Shown here one piece after another: positions 1-7,672 of a DNA stretch of 34,367 nucleotides. Every line of letters begins with the position of its first letter. Within the stretch, counting starts at the first letter, position 1. A program made the position numbers and the translations under genes. The DNA is taken from positions 1 to 34,367 of the forward strand of contig JALSUJ010000241.1 of NCBI GenBank assembly GCA_027071355.1, written 5' to 3'. Below the pieces are notes generated by a model, which was not told where the DNA came from, made no database searches, and saw only the letters and a program-made list of their open reading frames with translations. This stretch comes from Gammaproteobacteria bacterium (lineage in GTDB: Bacteria; Pseudomonadota; Gammaproteobacteria; GRL18).

Positions 1-2
1 AA

Positions 3-582
3 CCCTTTACCCCCGCCTACACGGGGAACACGACACACGCCCATAGTGATGATCCGCTCCCTCGCCTTTACCCCCGCCTACACGGGGAATACGTTCCAAG
101 GTTATATAACTCGTGTTTCACAACCCCTTTACCCCGCCTACACGGGGAACACTGTTACCGGTAACATTGTCGCCTGCCGTATTGCCCTTTACCCCCGCCT
201 ACACGGGGAACGCTGTCCCGCGATCAGCGATAATATTCGCGACCTACCTTTACCCCCGCCTACACGGGGAACACTTCACCTGTCACCTGTCTCAATTTCA
301 ACGGTGGTATCCCTTTACCCCGCCTACACGGGGAACACCATATTTCTGTTCCTGCCTATATCGCACACAACCCTTTACCCCGCCTACACGGGGAATACAC
401 GGGCGAATTCCCGCGAGATCAGGTTGATCACCCTTTACCCCCACCTACGCGGGGAACACGGAGATTTCAATTAACTCTGACATCGGTTTAGACCCTTTAC
501 CCCCACCTACGCGGGGAACACTCTATATGGTCCCCTGCCAGTTTGTGCCGTTTGCCTTTACCCCCGCCTACACGGGGAACAT
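3..582 (-). CRISPR. CRISPR array 1, type I-E-like, ten repeats
   Basis: Ten 28-29-base repeats begin near 3, 64, 125, 185, 246, 311, 371, 431, 493 and 554. Spacing is 60-62 bases, except 65 before the sixth repeat. Read on the minus strand the repeat starts GTGTTCCCCG and ends GGGGGTAAAGG, like type I-E repeats. Two variants occur, with loops GTGTAGGC or GCGTAGGT between the CCCC and GGGG arms. Both form a six-pair stem only as minus-strand RNA, through a G-U pair, so transcription runs right to left. Repeats starting near 125, 311 and 371 lack one C, and those near 64, 185 and 371 carry base changes, consistent with an old trailer end. The array reaches the left window edge and may continue. 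No cas gene is in the window. Confidence 0.95.
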
Positions 583-852
583 ATTTCCTGCTAATAAAGT
601 CGTAAAACCAAATGCCTACAAATCAACAATAACAGAGATTGTCAAATCATCGGTTGTAAAATAAAATCGTAAAATAAACGCACTGCCACAATATTACTTC
701 TACGGTTGTAGTCATATACCACAGTATAATCAGGCATTACTGAATATTTATTGTTTACGTGTGTCCAGATTTACGTCTTTATTATAAATTTTACGACTTT
801 ATTCGCAGCAAATAGAACACAAACACCGCTATTCCACTTCTAAACTCGACTG
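583..852. other. AT-rich block between the CRISPR arrays with four copies of a 15-bp motif
   Basis: No ORF of note lies here. The motif TTTTACGACTTTATT occurs at 593-607 (minus), 660-674 (minus, one change), 769-783 (plus, two changes) and 789-803 (plus, exact). The outer copies form a perfect 15-bp inverted repeat 181 bases apart, and the two right copies are spaced 20 bases. The block could be a leader for array 1, a small insertion with terminal inverted repeats, or a cluster of protein-binding sites. It differs from the sequence flanking array 2, which looks like a normal I-E leader. Confidence 0.6.
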
Positions 853-1064
853 CCCTTTACCCCCACCTACGCGGGGAACACATATAAACCATCATACTCG
901 AGTCCAATACCCTCCCTTTACCCCCACCTACGCGGGGAACACGCGAGTTTCTTTATGACCGAGCCATGTCATCACCCTTTACCCCCACCTACGCGGGGAA
1001 CACAGAATTGCATAGCTTCAACACGACTATAACGGCCCTTTACCCCCACCTACGCGGGGAACAC
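853..1064 (-). CRISPR. CRISPR array 2, type I-E-like, four repeats
   Basis: Four identical repeats start near 853, 914, 975 and 1036, exactly 61 bases apart (29-base repeat, 32-base spacer). All carry the second variant of the repeat (CCACCTACGCGGGG on the plus strand), also present near 431 and 493 in array 1. Uniform repeats and spacing suggest this is the young, leader-proximal end. Arrays 1 and 2 may once have been one array. Confidence 0.95.
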
Positions 1065-1135
1065 TCTTCCTATAAGTTGTTGATTAGCAGGTTGTTTTCA
1101 AGCGCCTGCCAATCTACCAAATAATATTACCATAT
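1065..1135 (-). promoter_or_regulatory. CRISPR leader of type I-E
   Basis: On the minus strand this AT-rich stretch contains GGTAGATTG followed by GCTTGAAAA and then TTATAGGAAGAGTGTTCCCC at the first repeat. From memory the E. coli I-E leader has GGTAGATTG, then GGCTTAAAAA, then TTAGAGTGTTCCCC. It begins at the stop codon of the ThiF gene, so PRTRC transcription would run into the array. Confidence 0.7.
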
Positions 1136-1930
1136 TTATTGATTGCCTGCCTTTCTCTCGTAGCCCATGAATCGCCATATATTCCTGTCTATTTTTAATG
1201 GTTTTATTTCTGATGTGGTCTGATCGATGAAAACGCCGTGATGGGTTATGCTGCCGGTGCGTAATAATTGCCAAAGGATATTTAAGGCGCTATCGGCTAC
1301 TGCACGATTAACAAATAAATCCTGACTTCTGATTGCTTCGGCCAGCGAACAGGAAGGCTCATTGCTTTCTTCCATTGTCGCAAGCTCCGGGTACAAATCA
1401 AAAACATTCGGCAACTTATCATCAGGGTTAAATGTATTATACAAATGACCCAAAACAACCTGGGCTGTTTTTGAAGCATTGCCAGTATCGAGCCATAGGA
1501 ATTGGTCATCATCTTCTATCTCAATACTAGAGGCAAATGTCCCTAGATTAGCACGGAATTTCGCTGTATCCACACAAGTAATTACCAGATCAGCGCCCTC
1601 TTCTGTTATTTGCTCGGCATCATAATACTGCGGGATCGCTTTCCAGTTCAAGCCGTAAGCAAGATTATAGCGATTCACCAATGTAACCGCCTTGTTCTGC
1701 CCAAGATCAGCCGATGTAAAGCGTTGACGACCAATATTAGGGGATTCAACGCTATCACCGTCATACGCTGTAACACGAAGCCCATAGTTATGTCCCACTG
1801 CGAGCAATCCGTGATGCAGTTGAACCAGTCCATCGTAGATATTTGAACCGGTTGCCCCACAACCAATCAGCAAAACATCAATATATTGATCCAACCATTG
1901 CGCGGGACACTGAAATATCTGCTTAGTCAT
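1136..1930 (-). CDS. PRTRC system ThiF family (E1-like) protein
   Basis: A 264-residue E1/ThiF-fold adenylyltransferase. It has the nucleotide-binding GCGATG loop (about residues 23-28), the YDGDSVESPNIGRQ stretch (about 56-69) and VITCVDTAKFR (about 116-126). A later conserved-looking PSCSLAEAI segment includes Cys194, a candidate catalytic cysteine (inference). In the family the expected job is to adenylate the C-terminus of a ubiquitin-like protein and pass it to an E2-like partner. It is last in the PRTRC operon and its start overlaps the end of protein B by eight bases, so the two are translationally coupled. No membrane segment is seen. The family assignment is strong; the chemistry is inferred. 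Confidence 0.9.
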   Translation of the reverse strand: MTKQIFQCPAQWLDQYIDVLLIGCGATGSNIYDGLVQLHHGLLAVGHNYGLRVTAYDGDSVESPNIGRQRFTSADLGQNKAVTLVNRYNLAYGLNWKAIPQYYDAEQITEEGADLVITCVDTAKFRANLGTFASSIEIEDDDQFLWLDTGNASKTAQVVLGHLYNTFNPDDKLPNVFDLYPELATMEESNEPSCSLAEAIRSQDLFVNRAVADSALNILWQLLRTGSITHHGVFIDQTTSEIKPLKIDRNIWRFMGYERKAGNQ

Positions 1931-2636
1931 AAATCCAGTCCTCCAGGGTTTTGTCCAATGGATTTAATTGCCTCACTGGAAAGGTCTTTTTATCGCGTAA
2001 CTCACGCCAGAATTGGTGAAGCGCGGGGGTTGTCGTTTCCTTATTGCCAGGTTGGCGTAAAGTATGATCGTGGTTGGTATGGGTAAAATTGCTGTCATAG
2101 ATAACTGTGTTCCATTGCGATAAACTCGCCGGGGTTGTTTCATCCGGGCAGATGGCAGACCCCGTACAAACACTTGTGTTTTGGTACACGTTCATCAAGG
2201 GGGCGTGGTAGATTTTTTCACTCAGTTTTGGTGGGCGTTTGAACCGGCTGGCAACAACAGAAATTGAGCGCCCTTTCGCCTTGAATATCAGAGTGGGCCA
2301 GGGTACGGTGAATTTCTGATTTTTTCTGCCTATGCGAAAATAGATTGGGCGTACCTGGGCGGATTCATACCATACCAGGGTATCATCTCCCGATGCTATT
2401 ACCCGTTTATCAATCACCTGTAAGGCTTCTTTGGGCTTCATGGATGCCATTCTCTCTAGTAAGTCCATGACATCCTGATGTGTCAGTAACCGCCCTTCTC
2501 TAACCTGCGGCCTGCCTGCGTAATAATCGACCGCATGCAAGGTGGCAAAATAGGCGTGATTTGATACAACTCCCCGTTCCTGTGACTCCATGCTTGCGCT
2601 ATGAAAAAAAAGAGCATTATCTGGATGAGGATTCAT
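1923..2636 (-). CDS. PRTRC system protein B (E2-like)
   Basis: A 237-residue protein matching PRTRC protein B, which sequence studies place in a prokaryotic E2/UBC-like superfamily. The central NVYQNTSVCTG motif carries the probable active cysteine. The start at 2636 (MNPHPDNALFF) is chosen because GGAG lies upstream and the family begins near there; an in-frame start exists further upstream at 2699, inside protein F. The gene overlaps the end of protein F by 20 bases and the start of thiF by eight, so the three are tightly coupled. The expected role is to accept an activated ubiquitin-like protein from ThiF; the target is unknown. Confidence 0.85.
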   Translation of the reverse strand: MNPHPDNALFFHSASMESQERGVVSNHAYFATLHAVDYYAGRPQVREGRLLTHQDVMDLLERMASMKPKEALQVIDKRVIASGDDTLVWYESAQVRPIYFRIGRKNQKFTVPWPTLIFKAKGRSISVVASRFKRPPKLSEKIYHAPLMNVYQNTSVCTGSAICPDETTPASLSQWNTVIYDSNFTHTNHDHTLRQPGNKETTTPALHQFWRELRDKKTFPVRQLNPLDKTLEDWIYD

Positions 2637-3756
2637 TAACTTTTTTCTCCGTTTCAAAGAGTTTTTGTTGTACAGTTTCGATGATAGCCAAACTGTCAAG
2701 AACCTGTTTATCCAGAGGAATCTGACAGGCTATGGGTTCACCAACATTCTGCATTTCATCGTAAATTTCATCCTCACAAAGAGTGATAATTGATTCATAA
2801 TAATCATCAATAACCATTACCCGCAAACACATTGAATAGGTATCCCTCTCATATTCTTCCTCTTCAAACGTTTCCAGGCGAAGAGGAACAGGTTTTTTTA
2901 ACAGCAGGGTAAGAACTTCCTGTAAGGTGTCAGCGAACGGATGCTCAATCATTTTCAGTCGTTGCAAATGGCGATCAATGCAACCTGGATCAGTTGGACG
3001 CAGTTTGTTTACTTCGCAAAAGTCACTATAGCGAGTCATATCATTAACCGCGCATTCGTATGCAATAAGCCGTTTTATGCACTCACAAAGATCGTTCTGG
3101 TTGTTGTCTAGCAACATACCGAAATAGCCATCATCATATTTATCACTTATCAATGTGCGTAGCGATTCAACGTCCGTAACGACCTGTGCTTCGTTCAAAA
3201 TTTCCTCAAACTCCCCTGATGAATGAATGGCACTCAAAATCGAAGGCTGTCCCATTATCCAATCACGCGGCAGCATCATGGGATACATATAATGCGAAAT
3301 TACTTCCAGTGATGAATAAATTACCCAACGATGTTCTTCAACCAGATTCGACGTATTGATACATAGTTCATTAATGTCATAACTTGTAAGCTGTATCGCT
3401 TGTGTTGTTATATTGACCGAAGCATAGTCCGGTGGCAAAACTGCCGTTACGACCTGCTCTGCGTGATTTTTCAGGCCATAGAATAATTTTTGTTCATTTC
3501 TATCGGCACGATATTGCGCTTCTTGTTGTTCAACGACCGATTTATCAATCAGTTGATGTTCCAGGGCGCTGAGAAGAATGCCCGAAAGTTCCTGTTTTTC
3601 ATCCGGTGTCAGACTGTTTAACACATAACTTACCGTTTGATAGGGCCGGTCAAAGATTCCCTTATCAAGGGAAGGTATTTGAAACAGGGCATACGGATGG
3701 TTTAAACCGGCGGTATTGCCAGCGGATTCATTCTCGATAGATGAGATTGTCTGCAT
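2617..3756 (-). CDS. PRTRC system protein F (probable)
   Basis: A 379-residue soluble, acidic protein. By position (after C, before B) and length it fits PRTRC protein F. There is no JAB/MPN metal motif, so it is not a deubiquitinase-like protein A. No known catalytic motif was recognised; the sequence is mainly helical, with an acidic stretch FEEEEYERD near residue 297. The start at 3756 has a strong GGGAGG Shine-Dalgarno nine bases or so upstream. Function in the cassette is unknown. Confidence 0.7.
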   Translation of the reverse strand: MQTISSIENESAGNTAGLNHPYALFQIPSLDKGIFDRPYQTVSYVLNSLTPDEKQELSGILLSALEHQLIDKSVVEQQEAQYRADRNEQKLFYGLKNHAEQVVTAVLPPDYASVNITTQAIQLTSYDINELCINTSNLVEEHRWVIYSSLEVISHYMYPMMLPRDWIMGQPSILSAIHSSGEFEEILNEAQVVTDVESLRTLISDKYDDGYFGMLLDNNQNDLCECIKRLIAYECAVNDMTRYSDFCEVNKLRPTDPGCIDRHLQRLKMIEHPFADTLQEVLTLLLKKPVPLRLETFEEEEYERDTYSMCLRVMVIDDYYESIITLCEDEIYDEMQNVGEPIACQIPLDKQVLDSLAIIETVQQKLFETEKKVNESSSR

Positions 3757-3935
3757 TGTATTTTCCTCCCGTTTATCGGATGAGTGCGATAGAGCTTTAT
3801 GTTCGAACGATGGCTGACCGGTTGGCCGGTTAGCAACTCTATCGCACTATAATCCAGTTGTTTACCCTTAGCCCAGTCGTGCATCACACTGACCAGATCA
3901 ACCTTTTGTTTTAACGGCTTTTTTTTCAATTTCAT
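3702..3935 (-). CDS. Possible small protein between PRTRC C and F
   Basis: A 77-residue ORF beginning MKLKKKPLKQKVDLVSVM. Its ATG follows GGAG with a nine-base gap inside the last codons of protein C, and its end overlaps the start of protein F by about 55 bases. Its middle codes through a strong nested hairpin at 3783-3848. It may be a coupled small gene, or an accidental frame opened by the hairpin. No homologue was recognised. Confidence 0.3.
   Translation of the reverse strand: MKLKKKPLKQKVDLVSVMHDWAKGKQLDYSAIELLTGQPVSHRSNIKLYRTHPINGRKIQCRQSHLSRMNPLAIPPV
3783..3848. promoter_or_regulatory. Nested hairpin in the C-F intergenic region
   Basis: AGTGCGATAGAG at 3783-3794 is the exact reverse complement of 3837-3848. 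Inside it a second hairpin pairs GCT-ACCGG with CCGGT-AGC around TTGG, next to the palindrome GTTCGAAC. It lies just upstream of the protein F Shine-Dalgarno site. It could be an RNA structure controlling F, an RNA processing site or a small palindromic insertion. Confidence 0.6.
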
Positions 3936-4104
3936 AAATAAGTTCTCCGTCAACAATCGTCGGTTCACCAATATCCGCGACCGCTAATTCCGGGTAGCTT
4001 GCGGTATATAATGCCAGGGCTTCTTTGGGTGGTAAATCCGGAGCCGGGTCACTTAGTTCAAGCGACGAATACTTAAATTTACGGGGTAGCGTTGTAATGC
4101 TCAT
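3898..4104 (-). CDS. PRTRC system protein C (ubiquitin-like)
   Basis: A 68-residue protein beginning MSITTLPRKFKYSSLELSDP and containing YPELAVADI, close to the family pattern of PRTRC protein C, described in sequence surveys as a prokaryotic ubiquitin-like fold. It ends in KTKG, so the final residue is glycine, as expected if ThiF adenylates it without trimming (inference). It lies between protein E (upstream, 25-base gap) and protein F. The Shine-Dalgarno site is weak. Confidence 0.9.
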   Translation of the reverse strand: MSITTLPRKFKYSSLELSDPAPDLPPKEALALYTASYPELAVADIGEPTIVDGELIYEIEKKAVKTKG

Positions 4105-4129
4105 GTTGTTTTCTGCTGGTTATTGATGG

Positions 4130-4582
4130 TTAAAGAGTAAATTCACCCGACGTGCTTTGTGAGGCGACCGGCTTCTGTGCGTCGGTTTTCGATGAATCAT
4201 TGGTTTGGGCCGGTGTTTTCTTGCTGGCTGTTTTTTTTGCGCTCGTTCCATTTTTCTGCTTCTCCTTGACCGATTGCTTGGCATTTTTGACCGATTGTGC
4301 CAGTTCTTTAGTAATTATGGTCAAATTAGAGGTGGCCTGTTTACGTTGCTCAATATAACCAGACAGTTCTGATAAGACCGCCTGGCCTGCTGTTTCATCA
4401 CAGGGAACAGTAATACGCAAAGGCGTTGCCAGCGCAGCATGAATCGGTGCCAGTTCGTTGCTCACCTTCGCAGGAATGGTATGTTGAGGAATAACCGTAA
4501 ATATCAAATTAGCATCGGCCTGCTCTAGCTGAAAAGTTAATGAATGTTTCGCGGTAATCGTCAGTAATTGGGTTAAAAACAT
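4130..4582 (-). CDS. PRTRC system protein E
   Basis: A 150-residue protein. The N-terminal 95 or so residues are folded-looking and begin MFLTQLLTITAKHSLTF, with the PLRITVP segment typical of protein E near residues 54-60. The C-terminal third is lysine-, serine- and threonine-rich low-complexity sequence, probably disordered. It directly follows parB (16-base gap) and has a GAGG Shine-Dalgarno site. Molecular function is unknown; it occurs as part of the PRTRC set. Confidence 0.85.
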   Translation of the reverse strand: MFLTQLLTITAKHSLTFQLEQADANLIFTVIPQHTIPAKVSNELAPIHAALATPLRITVPCDETAGQAVLSELSGYIEQRKQATSNLTIITKELAQSVKNAKQSVKEKQKNGTSAKKTASKKTPAQTNDSSKTDAQKPVASQSTSGEFTL

Positions 4583-4598
4583 AATGGTTCCTCAGTTA

Positions 4599-6332
4599 TT
4601 ATTGGTTGATGTTATCTTGCGTGTTATCACTATTAGCCGGGCTGTAGCCTTTGTACTGCAAAACCTTTGGAACAAACCCTTTGACCGGATAGTTACTGCT
4701 GTTGAACGCGGCTAAAATACCCTTGATTGTCCCTTTAGCCAGTTTTGAGAAAGTGCCTTTTTCTTTCTGCTTGTCCAGCCAGGAATCAAACCCGGCTTCT
4801 TTGAGCAAGCCAATCATCCCTGTCTTGGTCTGACATTGAAGAAATTCATCATTAAGGGCGAAGTGGTTGATGTATTCAGGCTTTAATATCTCAACAAGAA
4901 AATCGACGCTTTTATCCGTTTGGGTCAGGTCAACATCATTCTGGCCGGTTGCCGCTATCACGCTCAGGCAGTAGGCACGAACCTCAGCACGTTGCGCCGG
5001 GGTGAGTTCGAGTAGTTTTTTCAGTGTTTTATCGCGTGATCCGACACTATGCCCAGTCACTTTAAACGGTAAATCAAAGTCAGCTTGTAACTGCTTAACG
5101 ATCTCTGTGCCGTAGTTCATGTGGGGTAATGACTCCAGTAATACCGCAATGTTAAGCGCCTCCAGTACCTTTTTATTTGTAACCAGATCATGCCCAACCA
5201 ATGCCTTAATTAACCGGGTCTTATACTCAATAACTTTCTTTGGTGGGGTATTATCGGCTTTAGCTGGTCGAGGTGTTTTTGCCGCCCCTGGCTGCTTTGT
5301 GTCTGCAACCGGCGATTTTCTTTCCTTTTTTGATGCAGGAGGCATTGTTTTTTTCTTATAACAATCACTGTCAAAGCAAACACCTTCATCAACCTGGCCG
5401 ATGGTTTCGCGGCGAGTGCTAATCAATGCGCCAAGATTCGCACACTGTTGACATTGTTTATATTGGGTTTTGCCAACCTTGCTTTCCAGTAAATAATTAT
5501 AACTGTCCGATGTTTTTTCAATATCAAGAAAACAAACATTGTAATCTTCCTGTTTGGTATGCTTGATGTACTCTAATGCGGTCTTTTCTTTTTCTTCATA
5601 ACAGACTGGATTAGTACAACAACCTGCCCCGATATTTTCTTCAAATAGACTCGACTGTTGTGACGTATTATGCTGACATCCATTGCATTTATTTGTATCA
5701 AATATTGCTGTATCCAGTCGGTAGGCAAATTGACTCAGCTTTTCTTTTAGTTCTGCCACCGTGACATTTTTGTTCTTGATTGAAGTTACCGCGTTCTTTT
5801 GATTGATTTCAGTCAGGCTGGAAATTAACTCTGCATGGCCAATATTAATGTCCCCCTGCATTAATGCCTGACGCGCCTCATCACACAGGTTTAACAACAA
5901 CAGACGCTTATTCAGCTTTGATTGCGTCCAGGACAACACGGACGCTGCTGCCTGGCGATCCCCGTCGGAAACTGTTAGTGCATTTTGCGCCGCAAAGGAT
6001 TCCTCAATCGGTGACATATCTTCCCGATTTAAGTTTTCTTCTGCCGAGATTCGGATTGCAGCCTTATCATCCATTGTCTTTATACTACAAGGAATACTTT
6101 CCAAACCGGCAATCTGTGATGCCCGCCAACGCCGCTCCCCCGCCACAATCTCATAGGCATCATTATCAAGAGGTCTGACAACAATCGGCTGGATCAAATC
6201 ATCTTGTTGAATACTTTGTGCTAATTCGTTCAAAGCCTGTTCATCGAAGTATTTGCGAGGATTGTACCGACTCGGTTTAATCGCATTGATACTCAGACGT
6301 TGCACATTTTCATGTTCGGTGTTTTGCTTCAT
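4599..6332 (-). CDS. parB: PRTRC system ParB family protein
   Basis: A 577-residue ParB-type protein, first in the PRTRC operon. The N-terminal ParB/sulfiredoxin-like domain (about residues 12-115) has the GERRWRA box (about 65-71) and ENLNREDM (about 99-106), followed by a helix-turn-helix region to about 200. Then comes a cysteine-rich segment (CNGCQ, CC, CYEE, CQQC, CFDSDC, about 215-330) probably binding zinc, a Pro/Lys/Ala-rich linker and a long helical C-terminus. It is much longer than chromosomal ParB, as usual in this family. AAGGAG lies five bases before the start. The likely role is centromere binding or partition of the element. Confidence 0.9.
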   Translation of the reverse strand: MKQNTEHENVQRLSINAIKPSRYNPRKYFDEQALNELAQSIQQDDLIQPIVVRPLDNDAYEIVAGERRWRASQIAGLESIPCSIKTMDDKAAIRISAEENLNREDMSPIEESFAAQNALTVSDGDRQAAASVLSWTQSKLNKRLLLLNLCDEARQALMQGDINIGHAELISSLTEINQKNAVTSIKNKNVTVAELKEKLSQFAYRLDTAIFDTNKCNGCQHNTSQQSSLFEENIGAGCCTNPVCYEEKEKTALEYIKHTKQEDYNVCFLDIEKTSDSYNYLLESKVGKTQYKQCQQCANLGALISTRRETIGQVDEGVCFDSDCYKKKTMPPASKKERKSPVADTKQPGAAKTPRPAKADNTPPKKVIEYKTRLIKALVGHDLVTNKKVLEALNIAVLLESLPHMNYGTEIVKQLQADFDLPFKVTGHSVGSRDKTLKKLLELTPAQRAEVRAYCLSVIAATGQNDVDLTQTDKSVDFLVEILKPEYINHFALNDEFLQCQTKTGMIGLLKEAGFDSWLDKQKEKGTFSKLAKGTIKGILAAFNSSNYPVKGFVPKVLQYKGYSPANSDNTQDNINQ

Positions 6333-6359
6333 GGTTACTCCTTTGCTATCTCTATTTAA

Positions 6360-6397
6360 TACTCTTATATAATAGTGTATTACATGTTAGATGTCAA
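6360..6397 (-). promoter_or_regulatory. Promoter and operator of the parB/PRTRC operon
   Basis: On the minus strand TTGACA (6392-6397), a 17-base spacer and TATTAT (6369-6374) form a near-consensus sigma70 promoter. An imperfect inverted repeat TACTCT-N8-AGTGTA (6360-6379, plus strand) overlaps the -10 box. It resembles exact TACTCT-N6-AGAGTA repeats at 27845 and 29461, suggesting a common repressor. Confidence 0.7.
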
Positions 6398-6473
6398 CTG
6401 AATATATCATATTATTCTATATATATAGTATTTATTATGTTTATATATTTTCTATTATTGCCTCAATATGTGC

Positions 6474-6501
6474 TTGTATAGTTTCCGGTAACGTGTATAA
6501 T
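6474..6501 (+). promoter_or_regulatory. Promoter facing the small ORFs on the plus strand
   Basis: TTGTAT (6474-6479), 16 bases, TATAAT (6496-6501), just ahead of the GTG start at 6533. The intervening region 6400-6470 between this and the divergent parB promoter is very AT-rich (many TATATA runs) with no gene. Confidence 0.65.
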
Positions 6502-6532
6502 ATACAGTATATTTCATTAACGGAGAACACGG

Positions 6533-6757
6533 GTGTCTATTGATTGCGAACTGGATGCACTCACATCTGAGGAGGCAAAAGCCTTCGGTTATCCTGTCTG
6601 TCCATGCGGGTGTAAAGATGTTGAATTTGTCAAAAGAAACACCCGCCAAAAGAAAATCACTCAAAGCATTAAAACCACAACGAGTGTTAGCACTTATTTC
6701 TGCTTTGATTGCGGGGATACGTTTGATGTTGAACAACAACCATCAACTTTGTATTAA
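6533..6757 (+). CDS. Small zinc-ribbon protein
   Basis: A 74-residue protein starting at GTG, with GGAG seven bases upstream. CPCGC (about residues 23-27) and CFDCG (about 57-61) make a four-cysteine zinc ribbon separated by a basic KRNTRQKK stretch. It is divergently transcribed from parB behind its own promoter. A regulatory or nucleic-acid-binding role is plausible but not shown. Confidence 0.7.
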   Translation: MSIDCELDALTSEEAKAFGYPVCPCGCKDVEFVKRNTRQKKITQSIKTTTSVSTYFCFDCGDTFDVEQQPSTLY

Positions 6758-6780
6758 ACCAGAGGAATCAAAAGACTGTC

Positions 6781-6944
6781 ATGCGTAACAATCAGTCTCA
6801 ACAAAACCAAATGCCGATAGAGCTTGAAGAAATCGAAGCAGAAAAGCGATGTTGGTAGAGAAGAATGGCAGAGAGCTTGCCCTTAATCTTTACACACAAA
6901 CAGCAGCAATTGACTACATACAACAAACAGGACAATACAAATAA
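6781..6944 (+). pseudogene. Short ORF split by a frameshift
   Basis: A 25-codon frame from ATG 6781 (MRNNQSQQNQ...) stops at 6856. A second frame from ATG 6849 (MLVEKNGRELALNLYTQTAA...) runs to a stop at 6944 that overlaps the next start (TAATG). Joined, they would make one protein of about 54 residues, so a one- or two-base indel near 6850 is likely. Two real overlapping mini-genes are the alternative. Confidence 0.4.
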
Positions 6945-7207
6945 TGGTCTATTGGGGCAAATCAAAAGATGGGCATATTGAGTCTAAATGTGGTGAGTAC
7001 ACTATATCCCCTTTGTACTGGGGGTGCTGTACGGCTCAAGGGTATGAGCTAACTGTTGTTAATTCGGTAAACAGTAGAGGAGTTAAAGTTAGGACAACTT
7101 TTAACTTTGACACTCAATCAGAAGCTAAAATTAAAGCCGGACAATATGATTATGAAAAGAATGAAACCATCAGAAAAATGCAAAGCAGTAGGGTTAAAAA
7201 GCCTTGA
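6944..7207 (+). CDS. Small unknown protein
   Basis: An 87-residue soluble protein with Cys16 and paired CC (about residues 28-29) and a basic C-terminus. The ATG overlaps the stop of the preceding frame. No family was recognised. Confidence 0.55.
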   Translation: MVYWGKSKDGHIESKCGEYTISPLYWGCCTAQGYELTVVNSVNSRGVKVRTTFNFDTQSEAKIKAGQYDYEKNETIRKMQSSRVKKP

Positions 7208-7340
7208 TGAACTTTCGTAGATAACAGGCAAGCCAGTACAGACGCTAATCCGCTGATCAGCGCAGACGTTAAATAACTGGTTAAAAAACAAACCAATCGT
7301 TTTTTTCTCAGTAATCGAAAAATCAGGAAGGGAATACAAA
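7208..7340 (+). other. Non-coding gap with a possible decayed attC
   Basis: ATAACAGG near 7218 and CTGGTTA near 7281 could be outer boxes of a degenerate attC site. Between them lie CCAGT/ACTGG and the perfect palindrome CGCTGATCAGCG. The match to attC structure is weak; it could mark the first cassette boundary. Confidence 0.3.
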
Positions 7341-7592
7341 ATGAACAAATTAAAAAAAGTTTTAGAATTTATCTTAACTGAAATCAAAAAAGAGAATAAT
7401 TCTCGCGATGATGGAACAACCATTTCACAAGATGTGGATAACGAGATTTTAGTAGGCATCTTTCATAACGCAGGCAATAAATTCACTGATATTGATTTTG
7501 TTATTATTGATGAGGAAGAAAGGCTTGTAGATTTGTTTGGACAAGAAGGTTTCGATGCTATTAGAGATGCAGAACAAGGATTATATACATAA
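7341..7592 (+). CDS. Cassette protein, unknown
   Basis: An 83-residue acidic protein (many Asp and Glu; FVIIDEEERLVDLFGQ near residues 54-70). A GGAAGGG Shine-Dalgarno site lies upstream. Its stop codon falls inside the R'' box of the first clear attC, the usual layout of integron cassettes. No known family was recognised. Confidence 0.65.
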   Translation: MNKLKKVLEFILTEIKKENNSRDDGTTISQDVDNEILVGIFHNAGNKFTDIDFVIIDEEERLVDLFGQEGFDAIRDAEQGLYT

Positions 7593-7672
7593 CGACAAAG
7601 CTAACTTGAGAGGAACGAAGCAGTGAGTGAAACGAACAGCGTAGAGACGAATCAAGTTGAGCGTATTGTTAT
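7589..7672 (+). other. attC site 1 (84 bp)
   Basis: ATAACGAC with GCTAACTTGA on the left pair with TCAAGTTGAGC and ATTGTTAT on the right, leaving the one-base bulge typical of the L box. The centre holds GAGAGGAACGAAGCAGTG, a ribosome-binding site plus GTG that opens into the next cassette. Confidence 0.8.

Noticed and set aside
46-474. Two overlapping plus-strand ORFs of 104 and 142 codons
   Set aside because: They lie wholly in the CRISPR repeats; the repeating YPAYTGNT-like peptides only reflect the repeat unit.
587-1091. CCTGCTAAT at 587 and ATTAGCAGG at 1083 as ends of an inverted pair flanking array 2
   Set aside because: A nine-base match over 500 bases is expected by chance about half the time.
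3783-3848. tRNA-like element (GTTCGAAC resembling a T loop inside a long stem)
   Set aside because: No cloverleaf could be drawn: the T stem does not pair and no anticodon arm fits.
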